Assembly: GCA_020201335.1 (NCBI GenBank)
Contig: JAIVGZ010000001.1
Location: 32,694 to 96,693 of the forward strand
Source of the DNA: Natronospirales bacterium
GTDB taxonomy: Bacteria > Pseudomonadota > Gammaproteobacteria > Natronospirales > JAIVGZ01
Length of the DNA: 64,000 nt
Direction: 5' to 3'
Part shown: positions 18,362-26,409 of the stretch, piece by piece
Layout: every line of letters starts with the position of its first letter
Numbering within the stretch: the first letter of the stretch is position 1
The notes under the pieces: model-generated
Told to the model about the DNA's origin: nothing
Seen by the model: the letters and a program-made list of their open reading frames with translations, nothing else
Databases searched by the model: none
Program-made: the position numbers and the translations under genes

Positions 18362-18979
18362 ATGAGCTGCCACCCGAACCGCGCGGCGCGCCCGACCCCC
18401 GAACGCTGGCTCGAAGCGCGCATTGGCGCGGGCCTCACGCTGACCGTGGCGAGCGCCGACGCGAGCTACCGCCGCTATTTCCGCGTCCACGGCGCGGGCT
18501 CGACACGCATCCTGATGGACGCACCCCCGGAGCATGAGGACTGCAGAGCGTTCGTCCGGGTGGCGCGCCTGCTGCGCGCAGTCGGCGTGAACGCGCCGGA
18601 AGTCGTTATCGAGGACATCGAAAACGGATTCGTGCTGCTCGAGGATTTTGGTGACGAGACCTATCTCGCGGCGGTGGAGCGGGGTGTCGATCCTGCGGGG
18701 CCTTACCGTGACGCAATCGCCGCATTGGTGCGCATGCAATGCCTTACCGTAGGCGTAGAGGCGCTGCCGTCATACGACGAACGGCTGCTGCGGTTCGAGC
18801 TGTCGCTGTTCACTGATTGGTTCCTCGCGCTGCAGGTTGGCATCGGCTACCTCGCAGACATACCCCGCACGCTCGGCTACGCACGCAACACCGCGCGCCG
18901 GCACCGCGACCTAAAGCAGCTCGCCGAATGGCTGGACAAGGTAGTGCTGCCTGCGCTGCGCGTGCGGGGCAGCGTGTGA
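18362..18979 (+). pseudogene. amgK: N-acetylmuramate/N-acetylglucosamine kinase AmgK, catalytic core deleted in frame
   Basis: AmgK phosphorylates MurNAc/GlcNAc at the anomeric position in the recycling route that bypasses MurA. The N-terminal half (ASADASYRRYFRV, LMDAPPEHEDCRAF, VLLEDFGDETYL, ELSLFTDWF) and the last 40 residues (IGYLADIPRTLGYARN, then the LAEWLD helix) are typical. The two ends are joined directly near 18840. Some 130 residues are missing, including the phosphotransferase HxDYxxRNLM catalytic loop and the LDFQDA metal motif. The frame is kept, giving 205 residues instead of about 335, but it cannot be catalytic. ATG 18362; the stop overlaps the murU start (TGATG). Confidence 0.85.
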
Positions 18980-19689
18980 TGCGCGTACTGCTGCTCGCAG
19001 CCGGTCGCGGCGAGCGGATGCGCCCGCTGACCGACGACACGCCGAAGCCGCTGCTCGAGGTCGGCGGCCGCGCGCTGATCGAGCACCACATCACGCGCCT
19101 CGCCGCCGCCGGATTCAGCGAGCTCGTGGTCAACCTGTCTTGGCACGGCGAGCAGCTGCGCGCGCGGCTCGGCGACGGGGCCCGCTACAGCGTATCGATC
19201 GCGTATTCGGACGAAGGCCCCGAGGCGCTCGAGACCGCCGGCGGCATCGTGCACGCGCTGCCACTGCTCGGAGACGCGCCGTTCGCAGTGGTCAATTCCG
19301 ACATCTGGACGGACTACGACTTCAGTCGGCTTGCACTACCGGCCGGGAAGCGCGCGCACCTCGTCCTGGTGGCGAACCCGGAACACAACCCGAATGGGGA
19401 TTTCGCGCTCGCACCCAGTTTCGCGCTCGCACCCAGTGGGAGCGAATCTGTGATTCGCGATGCTTTAAACCCGGCTCCCAGAGGCACTGCTTTTACCTTC
19501 GCCGGCATCGCAGTGTATTCGCCTGAACTCTTCGCAGCGCTGGAGCCGGGAAAGCGACCACTGGCGCCTTTGCTGCGCGAAGCTGCGGAGCGGGGCGAAG
19601 TCAGCGGGGAGCTGTTTAAGGGAGTTTGGGACGACATCGGTACACCGCAGCGGCTTGAGGCTTTGCGCTGCCGCCTGGGCGCTGATTAA
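18979..19689 (+). CDS. murU: N-acetylmuramate alpha-1-phosphate uridylyltransferase MurU, with repeat insertion
   Basis: Nucleotidyltransferase that makes UDP-MurNAc from MurNAc-1-phosphate and UTP, the step after AmgK. It has the NTP motif [21 protein letters not shown], the metal Asp in [11 protein letters not shown], and the late motif [13 protein letters not shown]. Between NPNGDFAL and [17 protein letters not shown] there is an extra segment of about 20 residues encoded by an 18-bp tandem duplication (FALAPS twice) and a REP-like palindrome (GSESVIRD). The frame is kept (236 residues). The insert lies in a variable loop, so activity may survive. Start ATG 18979; the 3' end overlaps that of lipA by 4 bp. 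Confidence 0.88.
   Translation: MRVLLLAAGRGERMRPLTDDTPKPLLEVGGRALIEHHITRLAAAGFSELVVNLSWHGEQLRARLGDGARYSVSIAYSDEGPEALETAGGIVHALPLLGDAPFAVVNSDIWTDYDFSRLALPAGKRAHLVLVANPEHNPNGDFALAPSFALAPSGSESVIRDALNPAPRGTAFTFAGIAVYSPELFAALEPGKRPLAPLLREAAERGEVSGELFKGVWDDIGTPQRLEALRCRLGAD
19402..19437 (+). repeat. Perfect 18-bp tandem duplication inside murU
   Basis: Two adjacent copies of TTCGCGCTCGCACCCAGT at 19402-19419 and 19420-19437, translated [12 protein letters not shown]. The second copy runs into a REP-like palindrome. The 18-bp length keeps the murU frame. Confidence 0.9.
19436..19481 (+). repeat. REP-like palindrome inside murU coding sequence
   Basis: GTGGGAGCGAATC-TGT-GATTCGCGAT at 19436-19461 folds into a hairpin, and a further CTCCCAG at 19475-19481 can pair with the outer TGGGAG. 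It is the same element as the intergenic copies at 21278, 33910, 38307 and 46320. It is translated in frame within MurU. Confidence 0.8.
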
Positions 19690-20636
19690 CCAGCGGCGTG
19701 CAGGACCTCTTCTGCCATTAAATCCGCGTGGTACGACGAGCGCACCATCGGGCCGCTCGCAACATGCGAGAAACCCATCTTGTAGCCCTCGACCTCGAGC
19801 ATCTTGAACTCGTCCGGGTGGACGAAGCGCTCGAGGCGCAGGTGGAATTTCGACGGTTGCAGGTACTGGCCGACGGTCAGCATGTCGCAGCCGTGTGCGC
19901 GCAGGTCGCGCATCACTGCCAGTACCTCGTCCATCGTCTCACCGATGCCCACCATCACGCCGGACTTTGTCGGAATATCCGGATGCTGTGCCTTGAAACG
20001 CTTAAGTAAATCGAGCGACCACTGGTAGTCGGAGCCGGGGCGTACGGCCTTGTACAGCCGCGGGATCGTCTCGAGGTTGTGGTTGAACACATCGGGCGGT
20101 GCTTCTTCCATCAACCTCAGCGCGACGTCCATGCGGCCGCGGAAGTCTGGCACGAGGATTTCGACCTTCGTGTCGGGCGTCAGCTTGCGGATTTCGCGGA
20201 TGCAGTCGACGAAGTGACCCGCGCCGCCGTCGCGCAGGTCGTCGCGGTCGACAGAAGTGACGACCACATACTTGAGTTTCATCGCGGCGATTGTCCGCGC
20301 GAGGTTGAGCGGTTCTTCTTGGTCCAGCGCATCCGGGCGGCCATGCGCAACGTCACAGAAGGTACACCGGCGCGTGCAGATGTCGCCCATGATCATGAAG
20401 GTCGCGGTGCCCTTGCCGAAACACTCGCCGAGGTTCGGGCACGATGCCTCCTCGCACACGGTGTGCAACCGGTTTTCGCGCAGGATTGCCTTCAGGCGCG
20501 CAACTTCCGGCGTCGCCGGCGACTTGGCGCGGATCCAGGACGGCTTGCGCAGCGGGTTCTCCGTCGGCGCGATTTTTATCGGGATGCGCGCCATCTTTTC
20601 GGCCGCGCGCTGCTTCTTCGAAGGGGTCTCGCTCAT
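19686..20636 (-). CDS. lipA: Lipoyl synthase
   Basis: Radical-SAM enzyme that inserts two sulfurs into protein-bound octanoyl groups. 316 residues. Auxiliary cluster cysteines are in [12 protein letters not shown], the radical-SAM motif in [10 protein letters not shown], and the C-terminal Ser ligand in [11 protein letters not shown]. Start ATG 20636 overlaps the lipB stop (ATGA), so LipB and LipA are co-translated. The YbeD-type gene that lies between them in some relatives is absent. Confidence 0.96.
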   Translation of the reverse strand: MSETPSKKQRAAEKMARIPIKIAPTENPLRKPSWIRAKSPATPEVARLKAILRENRLHTVCEEASCPNLGECFGKGTATFMIMGDICTRRCTFCDVAHGRPDALDQEEPLNLARTIAAMKLKYVVVTSVDRDDLRDGGAGHFVDCIREIRKLTPDTKVEILVPDFRGRMDVALRLMEEAPPDVFNHNLETIPRLYKAVRPGSDYQWSLDLLKRFKAQHPDIPTKSGVMVGIGETMDEVLAVMRDLRAHGCDMLTVGQYLQPSKFHLRLERFVHPDEFKMLEVEGYKMGFSHVASGPMVRSSYHADLMAEEVLHAAG

Positions 20637-21262
20637 GGCTGCAAATTGTAACCCAGCCGCTCCACCAGGTGCGGGACGAGGTCGCGGCCGACCAGGCCCG
20701 TATCTGCCGGCCCGCCGAGCGCGCTGACCTGCGTGACCTCGAGGCCTGCGTAGCCGCACGGGTTGATGCGGGTGAATGGTTCTAGGTCCATCGCGACGTT
20801 AAACGCGAGCCCGTGGTAGGTGCAGCCGTGGCGCACGCGCAGCCCGAGCGCCGCAACCTTGCGGCCGTCGACATACACGCCGGGCGCGTCATCGCGCTGC
20901 TTGGACGCGATGCCGTAGCCATGCAGCACGTCCATCACAGCACGCTCGAGCGCGCACACGATGCCGCGCACCGTCAGTTTGAGACGCCGGAGGTTGACTA
21001 GCGGGTAGACGACCAGCTGGCCGGGGCCGTGGTAGGTGACCTGGCCGCCGCGGTCGATAGGCACGACCTCGATGTCGCCGGGCGCGAGCAGGTGCTCGCG
21101 CTTACCCGCAAGCCCGAGCGTGAACACCGGCGGGTGTTCGAGCAACCAGATTTCATCAGCGGTGTCGGGGCCGCGCGCATCGGTGAACGCGCGCATCGCG
21201 TCCCAGGTCGGTTGGTACTCGACCTTGCCGAGTTCCTTGACCACCGGTGCGGGAATCGCCAT
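20633..21262 (-). CDS. lipB: Octanoyl-[ACP]:protein octanoyltransferase
   Basis: Moves octanoate from ACP to lipoyl domains, the substrate step for LipA. 209 residues. Motifs: [37 protein letters not shown], the catalytic Lys in [11 protein letters not shown] and the catalytic Cys in [16 protein letters not shown] 21262. Directly upstream is a run of five truncated REP units. Confidence 0.96.
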   Translation of the reverse strand: MAIPAPVVKELGKVEYQPTWDAMRAFTDARGPDTADEIWLLEHPPVFTLGLAGKREHLLAPGDIEVVPIDRGGQVTYHGPGQLVVYPLVNLRRLKLTVRGIVCALERAVMDVLHGYGIASKQRDDAPGVYVDGRKVAALGLRVRHGCTYHGLAFNVAMDLEPFTRINPCGYAGLEVTQVSALGGPADTGLVGRDLVPHLVERLGYNLQP

Positions 21263-21277
21263 CGCACAATTGTACCT

Positions 21278-21380
21278 GTGGGAGCGAATCTGTGATGTGG
21301 GAGCGAATCTGTGATGTGGGAGCGAATCTGTGATGTGGGAGCGAATCTGTGATGTGGGAGCGAATCTGTGATTCGCGATT
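21278..21380 (+). repeat. Five tandem 19-bp half-REP units ending in one full REP
   Basis: GTGGGAGCGAATCTGTGAT is repeated at 21278, 21297, 21316, 21335 and 21354 with no differences and no spacers. Only the last copy continues into TCGCGATT, completing the palindrome. It looks like expansion of the 5' half of a REP element. It lies upstream of lipB, between lipB and dat. Confidence 0.92.
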
Positions 21381-21514
21381 CCTTTGCCCTAGGACCGGCT
21401 CGCCGCGCCGGGCGCCTGCTCGCTCATATGGCCGCGCTTATCCAGTGCCATCGAATGCCAACACTGCCGCCGGTCGCTTGACCAAAATCGCTTCGCAGTG
21501 CGCCCGGACGCGTC

Positions 21515-22399
21515 TCACACCGTGGGAGCGGACCCGCTGCGCCAGCTCGCGATCAGGTCGTCGAATGCCGCTCGCAGTTTCGCGTACAGCGGACCCGGCT
21601 TGCCGGCGCCGACCGGTTTGCCGTCGATGCTGACAATCGGGCCAATCTCGCGCGTCGAGCTCGTAATCCAGACCTCGTCAGCGGCGTCGAGTTCGTCGAC
21701 GGTCAGCGCGCGTTCGGCGACCGGGATGCCAAGCGATGCGCAGAGTTCCAGCGTGACGATGCGCGTGATGCCCGGTAGCAGTTCCGCGCTCAGTGGCGGG
21801 GTGACGACGCGCCCGCCGGAAACGATGTACGCGTTGCTGACCGAGGCCTCGGTCAGGTGGCCGCCTCGGTGCAAGATCACCTCGTCGGCGCCGGCTGCGT
21901 GCGCCTGCTGGCGTAGCAGCACGTTCGCGAGCAACGAGATTGTCTTCAGGTCACAGCGCGCCCAGCGGAAATCCTCGGCAGTGATCGCTTTCAGACCGTT
22001 CCGGTCGACAGCGGCGTCGCGCGCCGGCGTTGCGGTCGAGAACATGAACACAGTCGGCTCAACGTCAGCCGGGAAGCGGTGGTCCCGCCCGTGCTCGGCG
22101 CCACGCGTGACCTGCAGGTACAGAGACTGGTCGCCGGATCCGTTGCGGGAGATGAGCTCGTTGATGCGCGACTGCCACCAGTCGTCGTCCCATGGAGAAT
22201 CGAGCTCGATGCCCTCGAGCGAGTGCGCGAGGCGCGCAAGGTGATGGTCGGCGTGGAACGCCCGGCCACCGTATACCGGGATCACTTCGTATACGCCGTC
22301 GCCGAACAGGAAGCCGCGGTCGAACGCGGACACGCGCGCGTCGGCCGCCGCGATGAAATCGCCGTCGAGGAACGCGAACGGCAGCGGCGCGCGTGGCAC
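21515..22399 (-). CDS. dat: D-amino-acid aminotransferase
   Basis: Fold-type IV PLP aminotransferase (BCAT/D-AAT family), probably D-alanine/D-glutamate interconversion for the cell wall. Seen: AFLDGDFIAAADARVSAFDRGFLFGDGVYE (about 9-38), the PLP Lys in CDLKTISLLANVLLRQ, EASVSNAYIVSGG and LLPGITR. 294 residues from GTG 22399, which lies just after the dacC stop; the frame is open further upstream but has no family sequence. The extreme C-terminus is encoded by a REP-like element. Branched-chain or 4-amino-4-deoxychorismate activity cannot be excluded, but the dacC-dat-lipB order favours Dat. Confidence 0.88.
   Translation of the reverse strand: MPRAPLPFAFLDGDFIAAADARVSAFDRGFLFGDGVYEVIPVYGGRAFHADHHLARLAHSLEGIELDSPWDDDWWQSRINELISRNGSGDQSLYLQVTRGAEHGRDHRFPADVEPTVFMFSTATPARDAAVDRNGLKAITAEDFRWARCDLKTISLLANVLLRQQAHAAGADEVILHRGGHLTEASVSNAYIVSGGRVVTPPLSAELLPGITRIVTLELCASLGIPVAERALTVDELDAADEVWITSSTREIGPIVSIDGKPVGAGKPGPLYAKLRAAFDDLIASWRSGSAPTV
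21522..21553 (+). repeat. REP-like sequence overlapping the 3' end of dat
   Basis: GTGGGAGCGG ... CTCGCGAT, with both REP ends and a degraded stem. On the minus strand it supplies the last codons of dat (SWRSGSAPTV and stop). Confidence 0.6.
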
Positions 22400-22400
22400 G

Positions 22401-23534
22401 CTATTCGAACCAGAGAAGTACTGTGTCGACCGCACGGCGCCAGATACTGCCTTCAGCCACCGGGGCCAGGGTGTGCAGCGTCCGTTCCGCGACTAACTCG
22501 TCGTTCAGCGTTACGCGCACGCGCCCGACTTCCTGCTCGGTGTCCACGGGCGCGACAAGCTGCGACTGCATGTCCATCGCGGCGGTCAGGTTGCGATAGC
22601 TGCCTCGCGGTATTGTGATCCACAGGTCTTCCTGCAGCCCCACCGGAACGGCTTCGCCGGTGCCTTTCCACACCCGCGCCTCGGCGAGTTCGGTGCCGGC
22701 CGCGTACAATCGGTGCGTTTCGAAGAAACGGAAACCGTAATTCAGCAACGCGAGGCTGATGTCGGCACGCGCTCGCTCGCTCCGTGTGCCGAACACCACC
22801 GACACGAGTCGCTGTTCGTTGCGTAGCGCCGAAGTGACGAGGCAGTAGCCGGCGCTTTCCGTGTGTCCGGTTTTCACGCCATCGACTGTCGAGTCGCGCC
22901 AGAGCAGCATGTTGCGGTTCGTCTGGCGGATGTTGTTCCAGGTGAACTCGCGCTCGGAATAGAGCGCATAGTCTTCCGGAAAGTCACGGATCATCGCGAT
23001 TGTCAGCGTCGCGATGTCGCGCGCGGTCGTGTACATCTCCGCGTCCGGCATGCCGGTCGAGTTCGTGAAATGGCTGTCGTTCATGCCGAGGCGCTGCGCG
23101 TGTGCATTCATCATCTCGGCGAATGCTTCCTCGGTGCCGGCGATATGCTCCGCGAGCGCAACGGTGGCGTCGTTGCCCGACTGGATGATGATGCCGCGCA
23201 ACATGTCTTCAAGGCGCACCCGGGTGTTCACATCGACGAACATCCTCGAGCCGGGCATCCGCCACGCGCGTTCGCTGATCAGCACCCTGTCGTCCATCGC
23301 CAGGCGCCCCGCACGCAATTCCGTGAATGCGACATACACGGACATGAGCTTCGTGATGCTCGCCGGCTCCATCGCTTCGCCGGCATTCGCCCCGGCGAGT
23401 TCGGCGCCGCTATTGAAATCGACGACGAGGTACGCGCGCGCATCGACCGTCGGAGGCGAGGGCACCGGAACCTGTGCCTGTGCGGACAGGGTGGCGGTGA
23501 GTGCTAGGACTGGCAGGAAGTGGCTGGCTTTCAT
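22401..23534 (-). CDS. dacC: D-alanyl-D-alanine carboxypeptidase (PBP5/6 type)
   Basis: Trims the terminal D-Ala from pentapeptide stems, anchored at the inner-membrane outer face. It has a signal peptide (FLPVLALTATLSAQA), the active-site SxxK in EPASITKLM, SxN in QSGNDATVAL, KTG in DGVKTGHTESAGYC, and a C-terminal PBP5 domain ending in an amphipathic anchor (WRRAVDTVLLWFE). 377 residues, ATG 23534. Symbol dacC is used for the family; dacA would be equally valid. Confidence 0.93.
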   Translation of the reverse strand: MKASHFLPVLALTATLSAQAQVPVPSPPTVDARAYLVVDFNSGAELAGANAGEAMEPASITKLMSVYVAFTELRAGRLAMDDRVLISERAWRMPGSRMFVDVNTRVRLEDMLRGIIIQSGNDATVALAEHIAGTEEAFAEMMNAHAQRLGMNDSHFTNSTGMPDAEMYTTARDIATLTIAMIRDFPEDYALYSEREFTWNNIRQTNRNMLLWRDSTVDGVKTGHTESAGYCLVTSALRNEQRLVSVVFGTRSERARADISLALLNYGFRFFETHRLYAAGTELAEARVWKGTGEAVPVGLQEDLWITIPRGSYRNLTAAMDMQSQLVAPVDTEQEVGRVRVTLNDELVAERTLHTLAPVAEGSIWRRAVDTVLLWFE

Positions 23535-23540
23535 GATTCC

Positions 23541-24398
23541 TCAATCGATGACGACACGGGCCTCGGGGAAGCCGGATTCGGCGACACGCACGCTGGCCGC
23601 GTCGACCTCGTCGACACCAGGTAGCGGTCCGACCCGCACGCGCCAAAGTGGTGGTTCGCTTTCCGGCACGGGCGATAGCTCGACATTATAGATGCGTGCG
23701 TCGCGCAGGAGGGCGGCGACCCGCTCAGCATTCGGGAGGCTGGCGAATGCGCCGACCTGGACGAACAGGCGCGGGGAGGCGCCACCCGTGCGGTTGGGTT
23801 CTCCGGCGACAGTCGTGGCCGCAGGCGCCGACGGGTCAATCACCCGGACCTCGACGAGGCCGGTACCGGTGCCGACGATGTCCAGGCGCGCGGCTGCGGC
23901 ATACGACAGGTCGATCACCCGATTGTGCGCGAACGGACCGCGGTCATTGATGCGGACCACGACCGAACGGTCGTTCTCGAGGTTGCGCACCTCGGCGTAG
24001 GCGGGCAACGGCAGCGTGCGATGCGCAGCTGTCATCGCGAACATGTCGTACGGTTCGCCGCTTGAAGTCATCCGCCCGTGGAACTTCGTGCCGTACCACG
24101 ACGCGATGCCTCGCTCGACGTGCCCGTTCGCGGACTGCATCACGAAATAGCGTTGTCCGTCGACCTGGTAGAACGGCGGGTTGCCGCGGGCAGCCAGCGG
24201 TTCGACCCGCGGTGTCGCATCGGGGATTGCTGCGAGGTCCACCGAAGAAACATCGGGCGGGCCGTCGGTCCCGGGCCACGAGTGCGACGGGATGCCGGTG
24301 CGCGGCAGCGTCGCGCCGCCGGTGGTGCTCGCCGGTTTGCCGGCGCAGCCGGCGAGTGCTCCAAAAATCACCACGGCAACCAACGGGGTCAGCCTCAC
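23541..24398 (-). CDS. rlpA: Septal-ring lytic transglycosylase RlpA (lipoprotein)
   Basis: Lipoprotein with lipobox FGALAGC, a double-psi beta-barrel domain (GIASWYGTKFHGRMTSSGE, VVVRINDRGPF, RVIDLSYAAA) and a C-terminal SPOR domain (LFVQVGAFASLPNAERV to the end) that binds denuded septal glycan. In Pseudomonas RlpA cleaves denuded glycan at the septum. 285 residues from GTG 24398, whose first base is shared with the mltB TAG stop. Six bp upstream of dacC. Confidence 0.92.
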   Translation of the reverse strand: MRLTPLVAVVIFGALAGCAGKPASTTGGATLPRTGIPSHSWPGTDGPPDVSSVDLAAIPDATPRVEPLAARGNPPFYQVDGQRYFVMQSANGHVERGIASWYGTKFHGRMTSSGEPYDMFAMTAAHRTLPLPAYAEVRNLENDRSVVVRINDRGPFAHNRVIDLSYAAAARLDIVGTGTGLVEVRVIDPSAPAATTVAGEPNRTGGASPRLFVQVGAFASLPNAERVAALLRDARIYNVELSPVPESEPPLWRVRVGPLPGVDEVDAASVRVAESGFPEARVVID

Positions 24399-25264
24399 TA
24401 CTCTGACCCCACGGTGTCGTGCGCCTCCCGGATCGCCTGCGCGAGCTGGTGTACTGCCATTGCGTAGAGCGGGCTGCGATTGTATCGGGTGATTACGAAA
24501 AAGTTGTGCAGAGTCACCCAATGCTCGTCGGCTTCCTCGGATGTCTCAAGCATCAGCAGGTTTGCGCGCGCGTCGTCCGGAAGTTGGCGGGCCGGTAGGA
24601 CGCCGGCTGCGCGCAGCGCACCGACGTCGGGCCAGCTGTTCCACAAGTCGCGGCTGCCGGATCCATCGAAGTCGACGGCGTACGCACGGTAGCTGGATGA
24701 GATGAACTGTGGCGAGCCCATCGCACCCGCGTACGAGCCGGTTGCGCCGGCCGCGTCCAACTGTTCTTCGCGAGCGAGCAGCAGGAAGTGCTCGAGCTCG
24801 CTGCGGAAGAACGCTGCGCGCGGCGGGTAATGGAAGCCGAGCGTGACGAGCGCGTCCACCACACGGTACCGCCCCTGTACGCTGCCGTAGTTTGATTCGA
24901 CGCCGATAATCGCCACGATGATTTCTGGCGCGACGCCATACTCACGCGCAGCCCGTGCAATCACCTCCTCGTATTCGTTCCAGAAACGCACGCCGCCGGA
25001 GACACGCGCATCGGTCATGAAGATGCGCCGGTAGCGGTGCCAGGGCAGCGCCTCGGCGGGGCGCGTCATCGCGTCGATGATGTCTTGCCGCATCTCCGCG
25101 CCGGCCAGCAGCGCGGTGACGAACTCTCGGTCCAAGCCGTGTTTCGTGGCCATCTCATCGACGAATTCACGGTATTCGGGGCGCAATTCGGCCTGTACGC
25201 CGAGGGGCGCGCAGGCAGTCATAAGAGCGGCCAGCGACAGTGCAATCAGCGTGTTCTTCTGCAT
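24398..25264 (-). CDS. mltB: Lytic murein transglycosylase B, internal in-frame deletion
   Basis: Cleaves the MurNAc-GlcNAc bond to 1,6-anhydromuropeptides. A lipoprotein signal (LAALMTAC), the catalytic Glu in IIGVESNYGSVQGRY and the AGAMGSPQFISSSYR motif are intact. At about 24627 the sequence goes from DLWNSWPDV straight to GALRAAGVLPARQLPDD. Relatives have about 45 residues there (the SVANYFxxHGW segment and a short extension). The tail HNFFVITRYNRSPLYAMAVHQL is normal. 288 residues; activity doubtful because the deleted helix packs on the substrate groove. ATG 25264, overlapping the rodA stop. Confidence 0.85.
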   Translation of the reverse strand: MQKNTLIALSLAALMTACAPLGVQAELRPEYREFVDEMATKHGLDREFVTALLAGAEMRQDIIDAMTRPAEALPWHRYRRIFMTDARVSGGVRFWNEYEEVIARAAREYGVAPEIIVAIIGVESNYGSVQGRYRVVDALVTLGFHYPPRAAFFRSELEHFLLLAREEQLDAAGATGSYAGAMGSPQFISSSYRAYAVDFDGSGSRDLWNSWPDVGALRAAGVLPARQLPDDARANLLMLETSEEADEHWVTLHNFFVITRYNRSPLYAMAVHQLAQAIREAHDTVGSE

Positions 25265-26409
25265 CAGTATGAGATCAACTTCCGGTGCGTATGGATGGAC
25301 ATGAGGATACCGAATCCTGCCAGCAGGGTCACCATCGCAGTGCCGCCGTAGCTGAACAGCGGCAACGGTACGCCAACGACCGGAAGGAGACCGGACACCA
25401 TCCCCGCATTAACGAACACATAAACGAAAAAGGTCAGCGCAAGGCTGCCGCCGAGCAGCCGCCCGAAGGTATCCTGCGCGTTCGCGGCGATCCACAGGCC
25501 CCGGCCGATGATGAAAAGATAGGTTGCGAGCAGCGCGAGCAGCCCGAGCAGTCCAAATTCCTCGGCGAACACCGCGAAAATGAAGTCCGTCGAGCGCTCG
25601 GGCAAAAATTCCAGCTGCGACTGGGTGCCGTTCAGCCAACCCTTGCCGAACAAGCCGCCGGAGCCAATCGCAATCTTCGACTGAATGATGTGATACCCGG
25701 CTCCGAGCGGGTCTTGCTCAGGGTTCAGGAACATCAATACGCGTTGGCGTTGGTAACCGTGCATAAAGTGCCAGAGCACGGGCGTGAGCGCTGTGCCGAG
25801 CACGGCGAGTCCAATCATGATCCGCCAGCGTAGTCCGGCGAGGAACAGCGCGAAGAAGCCGGCGGCCGCGACGAGCAACGCTGTGCCGAGGTCCGGTTGC
25901 GCGGCAATCAGGACCGCCGTGAGCGCGATCAACGCGCCGCAAATCGCGACCCGCCCCAGGTCGACAGGCAACGGCCGCGAGAACGCGAGCCACGCGACCA
26001 TCATCGGCATCGCGAGCTTCATGATTTCCGAAGGCTGGAAGCGGATGATGCCGAGGTCGAGCCAGCGCTGTGCACCCTTGCCGACGTCGCCCGCCGCCAG
26101 CACCGCACCAAGCAGCAGGATGCCGAGCCAGAAAAGCCACGGTGCCGCACGGTAAAGAACGCGCGGCGGGATCTGCGCGACGACGAGCAGCGCGCCGAAC
26201 GCGATAGCTAAACGCGTTGCTTGCCGCAAGACCATCGCCATGTTTTCGCCGCTTGCGCTGTACAGCGCGACCAGGCCGACCCCGGCGACGAGCACGAGCG
26301 CGGCGAGCAGCACGCCGTCGACGTGCAATGCTCGTAACAGGCGCCCCAGCATGCCCGTGCTTCCCTCGCCGTCGCGGAAGCGGGGATTGCGGTCTGCGAA
26401 CTCGATCAT
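25264..26409 (-). CDS. rodA: Peptidoglycan glycosyltransferase RodA
   Basis: SEDS-family polymerase that works with PBP2 in the elongasome. 381 residues with about ten membrane segments. Motifs: GKGAQRWLDLGIIRFQPSEIMKLAMP (about 111-136), AQPDLGTALL with the catalytic Asp, GSGGLFGKGWLNGTQSQLEFLPE (about 255-277), TDFIFAVFAEEFG and the C-terminal PLFSYGGTAMV. Start 26409, overlapping the mrdA stop by 4 bp. Intact. Confidence 0.95.
   Translation of the reverse strand: MIEFADRNPRFRDGEGSTGMLGRLLRALHVDGVLLAALVLVAGVGLVALYSASGENMAMVLRQATRLAIAFGALLVVAQIPPRVLYRAAPWLFWLGILLLGAVLAAGDVGKGAQRWLDLGIIRFQPSEIMKLAMPMMVAWLAFSRPLPVDLGRVAICGALIALTAVLIAAQPDLGTALLVAAAGFFALFLAGLRWRIMIGLAVLGTALTPVLWHFMHGYQRQRVLMFLNPEQDPLGAGYHIIQSKIAIGSGGLFGKGWLNGTQSQLEFLPERSTDFIFAVFAEEFGLLGLLALLATYLFIIGRGLWIAANAQDTFGRLLGGSLALTFFVYVFVNAGMVSGLLPVVGVPLPLFSYGGTAMVTLLAGFGILMSIHTHRKLISY

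Noticed and set aside
19402..19437. Target-site duplication of an insertion sequence in murU
   Set aside because: The two copies are adjacent with nothing between them and no transposase is present; the REP lies beside and not between them.
21278..21380. Possible CRISPR array (five identical short repeats)
   Set aside because: The 19-bp units are directly adjacent without spacers, match a dispersed palindrome family, and no cas gene is present.
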